Below are positions 7,441 to 15,095 of a stretch of DNA of 64,000 nucleotides, one piece after another. The notes below the pieces were generated by a model. It was not told where the DNA came from. It was given only the letters and a program-made list of their open reading frames with translations, and did no database searches. This DNA comes from Curtobacterium sp. MCLR17_007 (GTDB taxonomy: Bacteria; Actinomycetota; Actinomycetes; Actinomycetales; Microbacteriaceae). The DNA lies in assembly GCF_003234655.2 (NCBI RefSeq), contig NZ_CP126271.1:1550001-1614000 (forward strand), given 5' to 3'. The position numbers and the translations under genes were made by a program. How positions within the stretch are numbered: position 1 is the first letter of the stretch; every line of letters begins with the position of its first letter.

Positions 7441-8514
7441 TCAGCGGCGGACGAGCCGCGCCACCCCGATCTTCGAGTCGGCCATCCCGTAGAACACGTA
7501 CCGCACCCCGTCGATCTCCTCGATCGCCGTCGGGAACACCACGTTCGGCACGATGCCCGACTGCTCGTCCTCGGTGTCGGCGGACAGCAGCGGCTCGGTC
7601 GTCCGGGACACGACCTGCCACGGCCGCTCCGCGTCGAGGATCATCGCCCCGGCCGCGTAGTTGACGTTCTGCTGCTGGGCGAGGGAGCCGACGAGCTCGC
7701 CGGTCACCCCGTGGTGGAGGAGCAACCAGCCCTCCGGCACGCGGATCGGCGCCGGTCCCGCCCCGATCTTGAGCTCCTCGAACGGCATCTCCGGTGCGGC
7801 GAGGACCCGGTGCCCGCGCCACTCCGCGAGTGCCCCGACGTCCTCGCGGACCCGGTCGAGGTGCACGAACGAGATCCAGATCGACGGCCGGGTGTCCTCG
7901 ACCCACGACGGCGGGTGCACGCCCTCGCCGGGGCGGATCTCGGACAGGTCCCAGCCCGGGCGCTGCAGCACCGCGATGCTCGTGACGCCGTCCGGTCCGA
8001 CGACCGGCTCGGGGAGGAAGACGCAGTCCTTGTTGAAGTACAGACCGAGGTCGACGTCGAGGGCGTCGTCGTACCCGAACCGGACAGGTCCGAGCCGGCG
8101 CCACGCGCGCAGGTCCTCCGACACGGCCACGGCCGTGTGCGGTCCGAGCGGCCCGTAGGCGACGTACGTCATGACGTGCAGGCCGATGGCCGGGAGGAAC
8201 GTGGTGCGCGGGTCCTCGACGCCGGCGTTCTGCGCCCCCACCTCCCACGTCCGCTCCGGCTCGAGCACGATCCCCTCGCGTTCGACACCGACGGGCACGC
8301 CGTCCTCGACGACGACGCGGGCGATGCCGATCCGGGAGACGTTGCCGGTCGCCACGAGCCGGGGGAGCAGGTAGAGCTCGCCGTCCGGGCCGCGGCCGCT
8401 GCCGGGGTTCAGCACACCCTCGGCTTCGAGCGGGTCGTCCGCCAGCGGCGACATGAGCAGGCCGACCCGCTCGAGGGCGTACGGGAAGTCAGCGGCGGCA
8501 AGGGCGTCAGTCAT
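7441..8514 (-). CDS. Glycoside hydrolase family 130 enzyme (beta-mannoside phosphorylase-like)
   Basis: A 357-residue five-bladed beta-propeller protein of GH130, the family that phosphorolyses or hydrolyses beta-1,2- or beta-1,4-linked mannosides. Diagnostic stretches are VLNPGSGRGPDGELYLLPRL, GVEDPRTT, FNKDCVFLPEP, the phosphate-site-like KIGAGPAPIRVPEGWLLLHH and the ending VVFPTAIEEIDGVRYVFYG. No signal peptide, so it acts on imported oligosaccharide. It is the last gene of the LacI operon and its start overlaps the end of the next GH130-like gene by 8 bp. Linkage specificity and phosphorylase versus hydrolase activity are not determined by what is visible. Confidence 0.88.
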   Translation of the reverse strand: MTDALAAADFPYALERVGLLMSPLADDPLEAEGVLNPGSGRGPDGELYLLPRLVATGNVSRIGIARVVVEDGVPVGVEREGIVLEPERTWEVGAQNAGVEDPRTTFLPAIGLHVMTYVAYGPLGPHTAVAVSEDLRAWRRLGPVRFGYDDALDVDLGLYFNKDCVFLPEPVVGPDGVTSIAVLQRPGWDLSEIRPGEGVHPPSWVEDTRPSIWISFVHLDRVREDVGALAEWRGHRVLAAPEMPFEELKIGAGPAPIRVPEGWLLLHHGVTGELVGSLAQQQNVNYAAGAMILDAERPWQVVSRTTEPLLSADTEDEQSGIVPNVVFPTAIEEIDGVRYVFYGMADSKIGVARLVRR

Positions 8515-9616
8515 GGTGGTCCTCTCGGTAGCAGTACATCTCGCGGGTGCCGCGCGGCGCGTCCCAGCCCTGTGCGAACACGCGGTCGCCGTCCCAGCGG
8601 AGCAACCCGCCCCACGCGAGGGACCCGCCGCTGTGCAGCTCGCGCTGGGTGAACGGGGCGTCGACGTCGTAGCAGGCCTGGGCGGCGGCGAAGTGCCCGG
8701 CGGGGTCGCGGTGGAAGAAGTCGAGGACGAGCCGGTCGCCGTCCACGACCGCGCACGCGACCTCGTACAGCTGCGGCCCGAGCGAGGACATGTCGAGGTA
8801 GTCCTCGGGCGCGAACGTCCAGTGCACCATGTCGTCGGAGTGGCCGACGGTCAGGCGTCCACCGCACCCCTCGGACAGGTACATGAGGTACTCGCCGCCG
8901 ATCCGGACCGCTTCGCCGCGGTCGTTCCGCGGGATCACGGCGCCCTTCGCCCAGAGCTGCGACACCGCGTACGGCACGACCTGTCCGAGCTTCTCCCAGT
9001 GCACCAGGTCATCGGACACCGCGAGGTTGATGTCGCATCCGACTTCGCCGTCCAGGTGGTCGGCGGACGGGTACTCGGCACGCTCGGGTGTCCCGGTGGT
9101 GTCCCAGATGCCGTTGTAGAACAGGAACCAGCGTCCCTCGGCACGGTAGAGCTTCGGGTCCTCGACCCCGAGCGACTCGTTGCGGAGCGTCGGCCAGAGG
9201 ATCGGGCCGCCGTCGTCGACCCAGCCGTCCGCGATCAGGACCGCGTGCCCGATCCGCGACGAGGTGCTCTCCTTGCGCGGGGCCGCACGGTAGACGAGAT
9301 GCAGCTGCTCCGGGCCTCCTGGCCGTCCGTCGACCGGAGCGACGCCCAGCGTGGGGTTGAAGACGGACTCGGCCGTCCACCCGATCCCGGTGGGGTCCGC
9401 CCAGGCACGCGGCTGCGTGAAGGTGAGCGACGGATCGCGCCGGAACGGCCCGATCATCCAGGCCGGTGGGTCGTCGTAGACGGCGGAGAAGTCGTCCGTC
9501 GAGATCCGGTCGGTCAGCGCGTTGTCGTGCCGGAGGGCTCGCTCGTAGTCGGCGACGAGCTGGGCGCGGTCGAGCTGACTCGGTTCGGACCGGCTCGGGT
9601 CGAGGTCGGCGCTCAT
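8507..9616 (-). CDS. Beta-propeller glycosidase/phosphorylase, GH130-like
   Basis: A 369-residue protein with propeller-type repeats: TAESVFNPTLGVAPVDGR, HLVYRAAPRKE, SSRIGHAVLIADGW, LGVEDPKLYRAEGRWFLFYN, and YLMYLSEGCGG. The arrangement VFNPT / VYRA / IGHA / GVEDPK resembles GH130 and related GH32/43 superfamily propellers, more divergent than the neighbouring GH130. The ATG at 9616 makes an ATGA overlap with the permease stop. Cytoplasmic, no signal peptide. It probably processes the same imported oligosaccharide as the adjacent GH130, perhaps a different linkage or chain end. GH43-like activity is the main alternative. Confidence 0.75.
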   Translation of the reverse strand: MSADLDPSRSEPSQLDRAQLVADYERALRHDNALTDRISTDDFSAVYDDPPAWMIGPFRRDPSLTFTQPRAWADPTGIGWTAESVFNPTLGVAPVDGRPGGPEQLHLVYRAAPRKESTSSRIGHAVLIADGWVDDGGPILWPTLRNESLGVEDPKLYRAEGRWFLFYNGIWDTTGTPERAEYPSADHLDGEVGCDINLAVSDDLVHWEKLGQVVPYAVSQLWAKGAVIPRNDRGEAVRIGGEYLMYLSEGCGGRLTVGHSDDMVHWTFAPEDYLDMSSLGPQLYEVACAVVDGDRLVLDFFHRDPAGHFAAAQACYDVDAPFTQRELHSGGSLAWGGLLRWDGDRVFAQGWDAPRGTREMYCYREDHHD

Positions 9617-10578
9617 CCCTTGACCCCGGACCCGACGTCGGTCGAGATGAAGTAGCGCTGGAACACGATGAACAGCACGACGACCGGCGCGGCGAGCACG
9701 ACCGCCCCGGCGAGGATCGCTCCGAACGGGTTCGCGGTCGACTGGGCGATGTTCGAGATGTAGTTGGCGAGCGACACCGCAAGGGGCTGCATCGATGCCT
9801 CCTTCGTGATGAGGAACGGCCAGAGGAAGTCGTTCCACGGCCCGATGAAGGTCACGAGCACCACGGTCACGAGCGCCGGCCGGACCAGGGGGAGTGCCAC
9901 CCGCCACAGCACGCTGATCTCACCGGCACCGTCGATCCGCGCGGCGTCGAAGATCTCCTGCGGGACCTGCAGGAAGTACTGGCGGAAGATGATCACCGCC
10001 GTCGAGTTGATCGCGAACGGCAGGATCATGCCGAGGTAGTTGTCGGCGAGTCCGTAGTTCCGCGCGATGAGCACGTAGAGCGGGATCATCAGCAGCTGGA
10101 ACGGGATGACCTGCACGAGGAGTGCCAGGGCGAAGGTGACGCCGCGTCCCTTCCACTGCAGGACCGCGAGCGCGTAGCCGGCGAGGACGCCGAAGACGAC
10201 CGTGCAGATCACCACGCCGCCGGTGTAGATGCCGGAGTTCAGGAGCCCCTGGCCGAGGTTCACCCGGGAGTTGATCTCGGCGTAGTTGTGCCCGGTGATG
10301 TTCGACGGGTTCGGGAACGCACCGGCGATCGAGGTGTCCGGGGACGCCTGGAGCGAGCCGACGATCATGTACCAGAACGGGAACAGGAAGACCGCGGCGC
10401 CGATGAGGAGCACCACGAACCGGAGCGCCGCCTGGCCGCGGCTCAGCTGGATCCCGTCCATGCGGCGTCGCCGCGTGCGGCGCGGTCTGGAGGCCCGACC
10501 TTCGTCGTCCCCGCCGGTGCCGGTCCCCGGGACGGGGAGGCCCGCAGCGCCTGCGGCGCCGGTTGCTGTCTGGCTCAT
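9613..10578 (-). CDS. Carbohydrate ABC transporter permease (MalG-type)
   Basis: A 321-residue inner-membrane permease of the CUT1 family. After a basic, disordered N-terminus (RASRPRRTRRRR) come six hydrophobic segments beginning with FVVLLIGAAVFLFPFWYMIV. The ATPase-contacting EAA loop is visible as FDAARIDGAGEISVLWRVALP. The C-terminal FQRYFISTDVGSGVKG is typical of the MalG/LacG type. Coupled by ATGA overlaps on both sides. No ATPase is in the operon, so a shared MsiK-like ATPase elsewhere is expected, as is usual in actinobacteria. Confidence 0.9.
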   Translation of the reverse strand: MSQTATGAAGAAGLPVPGTGTGGDDEGRASRPRRTRRRRMDGIQLSRGQAALRFVVLLIGAAVFLFPFWYMIVGSLQASPDTSIAGAFPNPSNITGHNYAEINSRVNLGQGLLNSGIYTGGVVICTVVFGVLAGYALAVLQWKGRGVTFALALLVQVIPFQLLMIPLYVLIARNYGLADNYLGMILPFAINSTAVIIFRQYFLQVPQEIFDAARIDGAGEISVLWRVALPLVRPALVTVVLVTFIGPWNDFLWPFLITKEASMQPLAVSLANYISNIAQSTANPFGAILAGAVVLAAPVVVLFIVFQRYFISTDVGSGVKG

Positions 10579-11525
10579 CGTTCTCTTCCTCCGGCGAATC
10601 GGTTCTGCAGGAACGCGATGACCATGACCCCGACGACCAGCACGATGCCGATCGCGGACGCGTACCCCGGGTGGTTCTGCTCGATGCCCTGCTGGTACAT
10701 CACCAGCACGGGTGACGACGACGAGCCGTTCGGGCCGCCGCCGCCAGTCAGCAGGTAGGGCTCCGTGAACAGGTTCGCCCCGATGACGGTGCTGAGGAGC
10801 AGGACCAGCACGGTCGCGGGTCGGACTCCGGGGACGGTCACGGAGAAGAACGACCGCACCTTGCCCGCACCGTCCGTCGCGGCTGCTTCGTAGAGCTCCT
10901 TCGGCACGTTCTGCAACGCCGCCAGGTACAGCAGGATGTAGAACCCGAGCTGCTTCCACGTGACGAAGAGCGCGACGATCGGCATCGCCCAGTGCTCGTT
11001 GACGAGCCACCCAGGGTTCGGGGCGAGCGGGCCGAGGAGCTTCGACACGAGGCCGGTCTGGTTGAACAGGAACAGCCAGACGCCGACGACGGCGACGGAC
11101 GCCGTGACGTACGGCACGTAGTAGCTGACCCGGAAGAACGTCGACCAGCGGACGACGCTGTTGAGCGCCGCCGCGAGCACGAGCGACAGCACGACGGTGA
11201 GCGGCACGTTGATGAGCAGGAACTCGCCGACGTTCAGGAACGACTGCCGGACCTGGGGGTCCTCGAACGCCTGCACGTAGTTCTGCACGCCGATGAACGG
11301 TCGGTCGACGGTCGCCCCCGGGGCCGAGAAGAAGTAGTCGTGGAACGACATGTAGACGGCGAGGACCAGGGGGTAGGCGAAGATCACCAGCACGAACACC
11401 AGGTACGGCGCGCTGAAGAGCCAGCCGAGGGGGTTCCTGCCGAACACCCGGATGCGCCAGGGGTGCCGGTGCTGACCGCGGTCCCCAGCGGATGCGGCGG
11501 CCGGGGCGGTCGCTGTTGCGGTCAT
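10575..11525 (-). CDS. Carbohydrate ABC transporter permease (MalF-type)
   Basis: A 316-residue permease with six membrane segments, starting with WLFSAPYLVFVLVIFAYPLVL. The EAA motif reads LYEAAATDGAGKVRSFFSVT. The loop YLLTGGGGPNGSSS before the last segments is typical of the MalF/LacF partner. It is translated just before the MalG-type permease (ATGA overlap) and 13 bp after the binding protein. Together the three genes form one importer for an unidentified oligosaccharide, probably a mannoside given the two GH130-type enzymes downstream. Confidence 0.9.
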   Translation of the reverse strand: MTATATAPAAASAGDRGQHRHPWRIRVFGRNPLGWLFSAPYLVFVLVIFAYPLVLAVYMSFHDYFFSAPGATVDRPFIGVQNYVQAFEDPQVRQSFLNVGEFLLINVPLTVVLSLVLAAALNSVVRWSTFFRVSYYVPYVTASVAVVGVWLFLFNQTGLVSKLLGPLAPNPGWLVNEHWAMPIVALFVTWKQLGFYILLYLAALQNVPKELYEAAATDGAGKVRSFFSVTVPGVRPATVLVLLLSTVIGANLFTEPYLLTGGGGPNGSSSSPVLVMYQQGIEQNHPGYASAIGIVLVVGVMVIAFLQNRFAGGRER

Positions 11526-11538
11526 GGTCGGTCCTCCT

Positions 11539-12837
11539 TCACTTCTGGACAGCGAGCTGGGTCGTCTTGGTGGCCGCGGCGGCGAGCTGCGGATCGAGTT
11601 CGCCGTCGCCGGAGATGACGGCCTTCGTCCAGAAGTTCCGGAACGCCTGCAGGACGGCCGTCGAGTTGGGACCCGTCGGGTCGTCGACGGTCCTGGCTGC
11701 CTGGGCGCCGAACTCCCGGTACGACGGGTTCTTCGCGAAGTAGTCCGCGTAGGTCGACGCGAGGTCCTTCCGGATCGGCATCTGCCCGGTCGTCTCGAGC
11801 AGCGCGCGGTCCTGGTCGGGACTCGTCGCGTACTTGAGGACGTCCCACGCGGTTCCCTGGTTGCGGCACGACGCGTACATCGCGGCGTTCTTGGCGTCCG
11901 GGAACGTCCAGGTCGCGTCCGCTGCGGTGCCGTCCTTCGTCGGGACGGGCACGACGCCCCAGTCCACCGCACCCTTGTAGCTGGCGACCGCCCACGGGCC
12001 GACCATCGCCATCGCGGCCTGGCCGGTGGCGAAGGCGTCACCCTGGAGCTGGTCCTTGCCGGCGTACCCCTTGGCGTACACGGTCTTCCAGAAGCTCGCG
12101 ACGTCCTTGCCGGCGGCGTCGTCGAACGTGGCCTTCTGGTCCCCGTCGAGCAGCCCCGTCCCGCCGGTCTCGGCGGCGTACAGCGGCAGGAAGTCGAAGT
12201 TCGGCTGGAAGAACTCGCTCGTCGCCGCGGGGTAGATGGCGAACGGCGCGGCCTTCGTGGCCTTGATCTTCGCGGCGGCAGCGAGGAAGTCGGCGTAGGT
12301 GCTGAGCTTCGGGTCGGTGGTGCTCAACCCGGCCTTCGCGAAGACCTTCTTGTTGTAGAACATCATCACCGGGTTCGACTTCCACGGCATCTGGTAGTAG
12401 TCACCGTCCGGGGACTTGTACTGGTCGGCCGTCTTCCCCGAGCGCGCCTGGATGTAGGCGTCGGCACCGGGGAACTTCGACAGGTCGACCAGGCCGCCCT
12501 GCTTCTGGAACTGCCCGGTGGCGGCGGGCAGGTTGTTGAACACCAGGCACGGTGTGGTGCCGGCCGTGATCGCGGCGCCGATCACCTCTTCGGTGCTCTT
12601 GCCCGCGGGGACCTCCTGGGCCCTGATCGGCTCGTCCGGGTGGTCCTTGTTCCACGAGCTGACGAGCCCCTTGCCCCAGGTGACCTCCTGGGCGTTGTTC
12701 GAGTACCAGATCGTGATCGGACCGTGCTTGGTCCTCGCCTCGGGTCCGGCCACCGTGTTGCCGGTGGCGCAGCCGGAGACGGTGAGCGCCACGGTCGCCG
12801 CGAGGGCGGTGCCGATGGCGAGCATGCGGCGGTGCAT
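11539..12837 (-). CDS. Sugar ABC transporter substrate-binding lipoprotein
   Basis: A 432-residue extracellular solute-binding protein family 1 member. It has a signal peptide and lipobox VSGC, predicting lipidation at Cys23. The mature part begins with GPITIWYSNNAQEVTWG and contains MPWKSNPVMMFYNKKVFAKAG and the segment GDAFATGQAAMAMVGPWAV, all classic for sugar-binding proteins of CUT1 systems. AAGGAGT upstream of the ATG supports the start. It follows lacI by 50 bp on the same strand and precedes two permeases, so it is the recognition part of this importer. Confidence 0.92.
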   Translation of the reverse strand: MHRRMLAIGTALAATVALTVSGCATGNTVAGPEARTKHGPITIWYSNNAQEVTWGKGLVSSWNKDHPDEPIRAQEVPAGKSTEEVIGAAITAGTTPCLVFNNLPAATGQFQKQGGLVDLSKFPGADAYIQARSGKTADQYKSPDGDYYQMPWKSNPVMMFYNKKVFAKAGLSTTDPKLSTYADFLAAAAKIKATKAAPFAIYPAATSEFFQPNFDFLPLYAAETGGTGLLDGDQKATFDDAAGKDVASFWKTVYAKGYAGKDQLQGDAFATGQAAMAMVGPWAVASYKGAVDWGVVPVPTKDGTAADATWTFPDAKNAAMYASCRNQGTAWDVLKYATSPDQDRALLETTGQMPIRKDLASTYADYFAKNPSYREFGAQAARTVDDPTGPNSTAVLQAFRNFWTKAVISGDGELDPQLAAAATKTTQLAVQK

Positions 12838-12887
12838 GTGACTCCTTCGTCGGGTGTGCGTCCGAGCCGTCGAGGCTCCCGCGCGCA

Positions 12888-13928
12888 CTACGCGGTCGTG
12901 TGCTGTCGGGTCGGAGGCGCGCCCGTCGACCCGCGGACGATGAGTCCGGCGGGGTGCAGAGCGCGGTCGACGGGCGTGGTGCCGTCGACGAGGTCGAGCA
13001 GTGTGGCGGCGACGATGCGCCCCCACTCGGCCGGGTCGTTGTCGAGGGTGGTGAGGGCCGGGTACACGAGCCGCCCGATCTGCGAGCCGTCGAGCCCGGT
13101 GACCGAGAGGTCTTTCGGGATCCGGAGGCCGCGGTGCTGGGCGACCGACATGCCGGCGATCGCCATCGGGTCGTTCCCGTAGACGATCGCCGTCGGGCGG
13201 TCGTCCACCGGGAGGTCGAGGAGCTGCTCGGTCGCCGCGGCGCCCTGTTCGGGCGAGAAGTCCGTCGGGACCACGGCCGCGTCGAGGCCGGCCTCGTGTG
13301 CCGCGTCGGCGAACAGCTGCCGACGCTCGTGTCCGTGAAGCATGGACTCGGGACCGGCCACGTGGGCGATCCGCTCGTGACCGAGGCCGACCAGGTAGCG
13401 GACGAGCTCGTGGATGCCGGGGGCGTAGTCCCGTCGGATCGCGGGGAACGCCGTCGGCACGTCGGGCTCGCCGAGTGTGACGGCGTGCACCCCGAGGTCG
13501 GCGATGAGCTCGATTCGGGGGTCGCCGGCGAGCAGGTCCGTGACGATGAACCCGTCGACCCTGGCGTCCGCGGCGAGCGTGCGGTAGGCGCGTTCCTCGG
13601 CGTCGTGGTCGCCGACGAGGCTGAGGACGAGGACCTGGCCGCGCTCCGACAGGACGGTCTCGAGACCGGAGATGAACGACGCGAAGAACGGGTCGACCTC
13701 GATGATGCGGGGGTCGCGACGGACCACCAGGCCCAGGGCGTAGGCGCGACGGTTGGTGAGGCCACGGGCGGCCGGGTTCGGGCGCCAGCCGATGTCCGCG
13801 GCGACCTTGTGGATGCGTTCGCGGGTGGTGGCGTTGACACCGGGCCGGTCGTTGAGCGCGAGGGACACGAGGCCCTTCGAGACGCCGGCTTCGCGTGCGA
13901 CGTCGACGATGGTGGGGCGTCGTGTCAT
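12888..13928 (-). CDS. LacI-family transcriptional regulator
   Basis: A 346-residue repressor with the LacI helix-turn-helix at residues 6-26 (TIVDVAREAGVSKGLVSLAL) followed by the hinge IGWRPNPAARGL. The rest is a periplasmic-binding-protein-like effector domain, with the dimer-domain features GFIVTDLLAGDPRIEL and TAIVYGNDPMAIAG. It heads the operon lacI, binding protein, two permeases, two GH130-type genes, all on the minus strand. A pair of CCGG-centred operators lies 36-71 bp upstream of its start, so autoregulation of the whole operon is likely. The inducer is probably an oligosaccharide or sugar released by the GH130 enzymes. Confidence 0.92.
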   Translation of the reverse strand: MTRRPTIVDVAREAGVSKGLVSLALNDRPGVNATTRERIHKVAADIGWRPNPAARGLTNRRAYALGLVVRRDPRIIEVDPFFASFISGLETVLSERGQVLVLSLVGDHDAEERAYRTLAADARVDGFIVTDLLAGDPRIELIADLGVHAVTLGEPDVPTAFPAIRRDYAPGIHELVRYLVGLGHERIAHVAGPESMLHGHERRQLFADAAHEAGLDAAVVPTDFSPEQGAAATEQLLDLPVDDRPTAIVYGNDPMAIAGMSVAQHRGLRIPKDLSVTGLDGSQIGRLVYPALTTLDNDPAEWGRIVAATLLDLVDGTTPVDRALHPAGLIVRGSTGAPPTRQHTTA

Positions 13929-13963
13929 CGTCGGCTCCTTCGCGTCGTGTCCCTGGTCACGGT

Positions 13964-13999
13964 TCTAAACCGGTTCAGAGTCATTTGTACCGGTTTAGA
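13964..13999. promoter_or_regulatory. Double LacI-type operator upstream of the sugar operon
   Basis: TCTAAACCGGT at 13964-13974 and its exact reverse complement ACCGGTTTAGA at 13989-13999 flank a 14-bp spacer. Each arm sits in a 16-bp CCGG-centred imperfect palindrome (TCTAAACCGGTTCAGA has one mismatched pair), with centres 20 bp apart, about two helical turns. CG-centred palindromes are the standard LacI-family operator type. Position upstream of lacI indicates repression of the operon transcribed to the left. Confidence 0.7.
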
Positions 14000-14082
14000 C
14001 AGACCGCCGCAAGGGCGGTGAAGAACCGGACGGACGGGCGGCGCGGGTCGGGCCCGCACCGCACCTGGCGTCCGTCACCAAG

Positions 14083-14088
14083 TACGAT
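14083..14088 (+). promoter_or_regulatory. Probable -10 element of the tRNA-Val gene
   Basis: TACGAT ends 9 bp before the first base of the tRNA. A matching -35 is not obvious. The same hexamer is used upstream of the peroxiredoxin. Confidence 0.4.
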
Positions 14089-14097
14089 CGTCGCTGC

Positions 14098-14170
14098 GGG
14101 CTCTTAGCTCAGTTGGTAGAGCACTTCGTTTACACCGAAGTGGTCGGCGGTTCGAGCCCGCCAGAGCCCA
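14098..14170 (+). tRNA. tRNA-Val (anticodon TAC)
   Basis: A complete cloverleaf can be drawn: acceptor stem GGGCTCT/AGAGCCC, D arm GCTC-AGTTGGTA-GAGC, anticodon stem CTTCG/CGAAG with loop TTTACAC (anticodon TAC), and T arm GGCGG-TTCGAGC-CCGCC. The discriminator is A at 14170; the genome continues with CCG, so the 3' CCA is not fully encoded and must be added enzymatically. It decodes GUA and, by wobble, GUG. Confidence 0.96.
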
Positions 14171-14228
14171 CCGTGTACCCACCGCGGTCGTGGTTCCGGT
14201 CGCGGACCGCCGAACAGGAGCCCGACGC

Positions 14229-14981
14229 ATGCTCACGCCGCAGCTCGTCACCGGAACGCTCATCGGCATCGGCGCACTCGTCGCCCTCGCGACGGCGCTG
14301 CTGCTGGCCGTCCGAGCCCCGAAGCCGTTCGCGCCGGCGCTCGCCGTCCTGCAGGGCACCGTGCAGCTCGCCGCCATCAGCCTCATCCTGTCGAACATCA
14401 TCCGCAGCCCGTTCTGGATCGGCGTCGCCCTGTTCGTCATGTTCACCGTGGCGACGTGGACCGCGGCCCGTCGGCTGGGCGCGTACCGGCGCATGGTCGG
14501 GCCGGTCGCGACCGCGATGGGCGCCGGCGTCGTCGTCAGTCTGGCCGTGGTGTTCAGCACCGGAGCCATCGAGTTCTCGCCCCGGTACGTGCTCGCGATC
14601 GGCGGGATCGTCATCGGGAACGCGATGACGATCGCCACGCTGAGCGGTCGGCGGTTCGTCGAGCTCACCGGCGACCACTGGGAGGAGGTCGAGGGGTGGC
14701 TCGCGCTCGGCGCACGTCCACGCCAGGCGACCGTGGACCTGGTGCGCCGTGCTGTCCACGCCGCCATGGTCCCGACGACCGACCAGACCCGCACCACGGG
14801 GCTCGTTACCCTGCCGGGAGCGTTCGTCGGGGCCGTGTTCGGCGGGGTCTCGCCGCTCGAGGCGGGGCGGTTCCAGATCGTGGTCCTGGCCAGCATCATC
14901 GGCTGCGGCGCGGTCGTGGCCATCGTCCTCACGCGGTGGCTCGCACCCGTCCGTGTGCGGCCGGCGACGCTGCACAACTGA
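14229..14981 (+). CDS. FetB-like ABC transporter permease (UPF0014 family)
   Basis: A 250-residue membrane protein with about seven hydrophobic segments and the UPF0014/FetB hallmarks: LQGTVQLAAISLIL, the segment ATWTAARRLGAYRRM, IGGIVIGNAMTIATLSGRRF, and TTGLVTLPGAFVGAVFGGVSPLEAGRFQ. In E. coli the FetA/FetB pair is linked to iron export and oxidative-stress resistance. AGGAG at 14216-14220 supports the ATG at 14229. No FetA-type ATPase lies in this window, so its partner must be encoded elsewhere. The substrate is inferred from the family only. Confidence 0.82.
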   Translation: MLTPQLVTGTLIGIGALVALATALLLAVRAPKPFAPALAVLQGTVQLAAISLILSNIIRSPFWIGVALFVMFTVATWTAARRLGAYRRMVGPVATAMGAGVVVSLAVVFSTGAIEFSPRYVLAIGGIVIGNAMTIATLSGRRFVELTGDHWEEVEGWLALGARPRQATVDLVRRAVHAAMVPTTDQTRTTGLVTLPGAFVGAVFGGVSPLEAGRFQIVVLASIIGCGAVVAIVLTRWLAPVRVRPATLHN

Positions 14982-15095
14982 CGCACGCGCGACGGCAGCG
15001 CCGTGGCGGTCGGGACAGGTGGGCGCGCACCTGACCTGCCGCCCGTCGACGCCGCGCCCCGGGCGCCTCGCGGGGTGATCCGGCATGATCGACAG

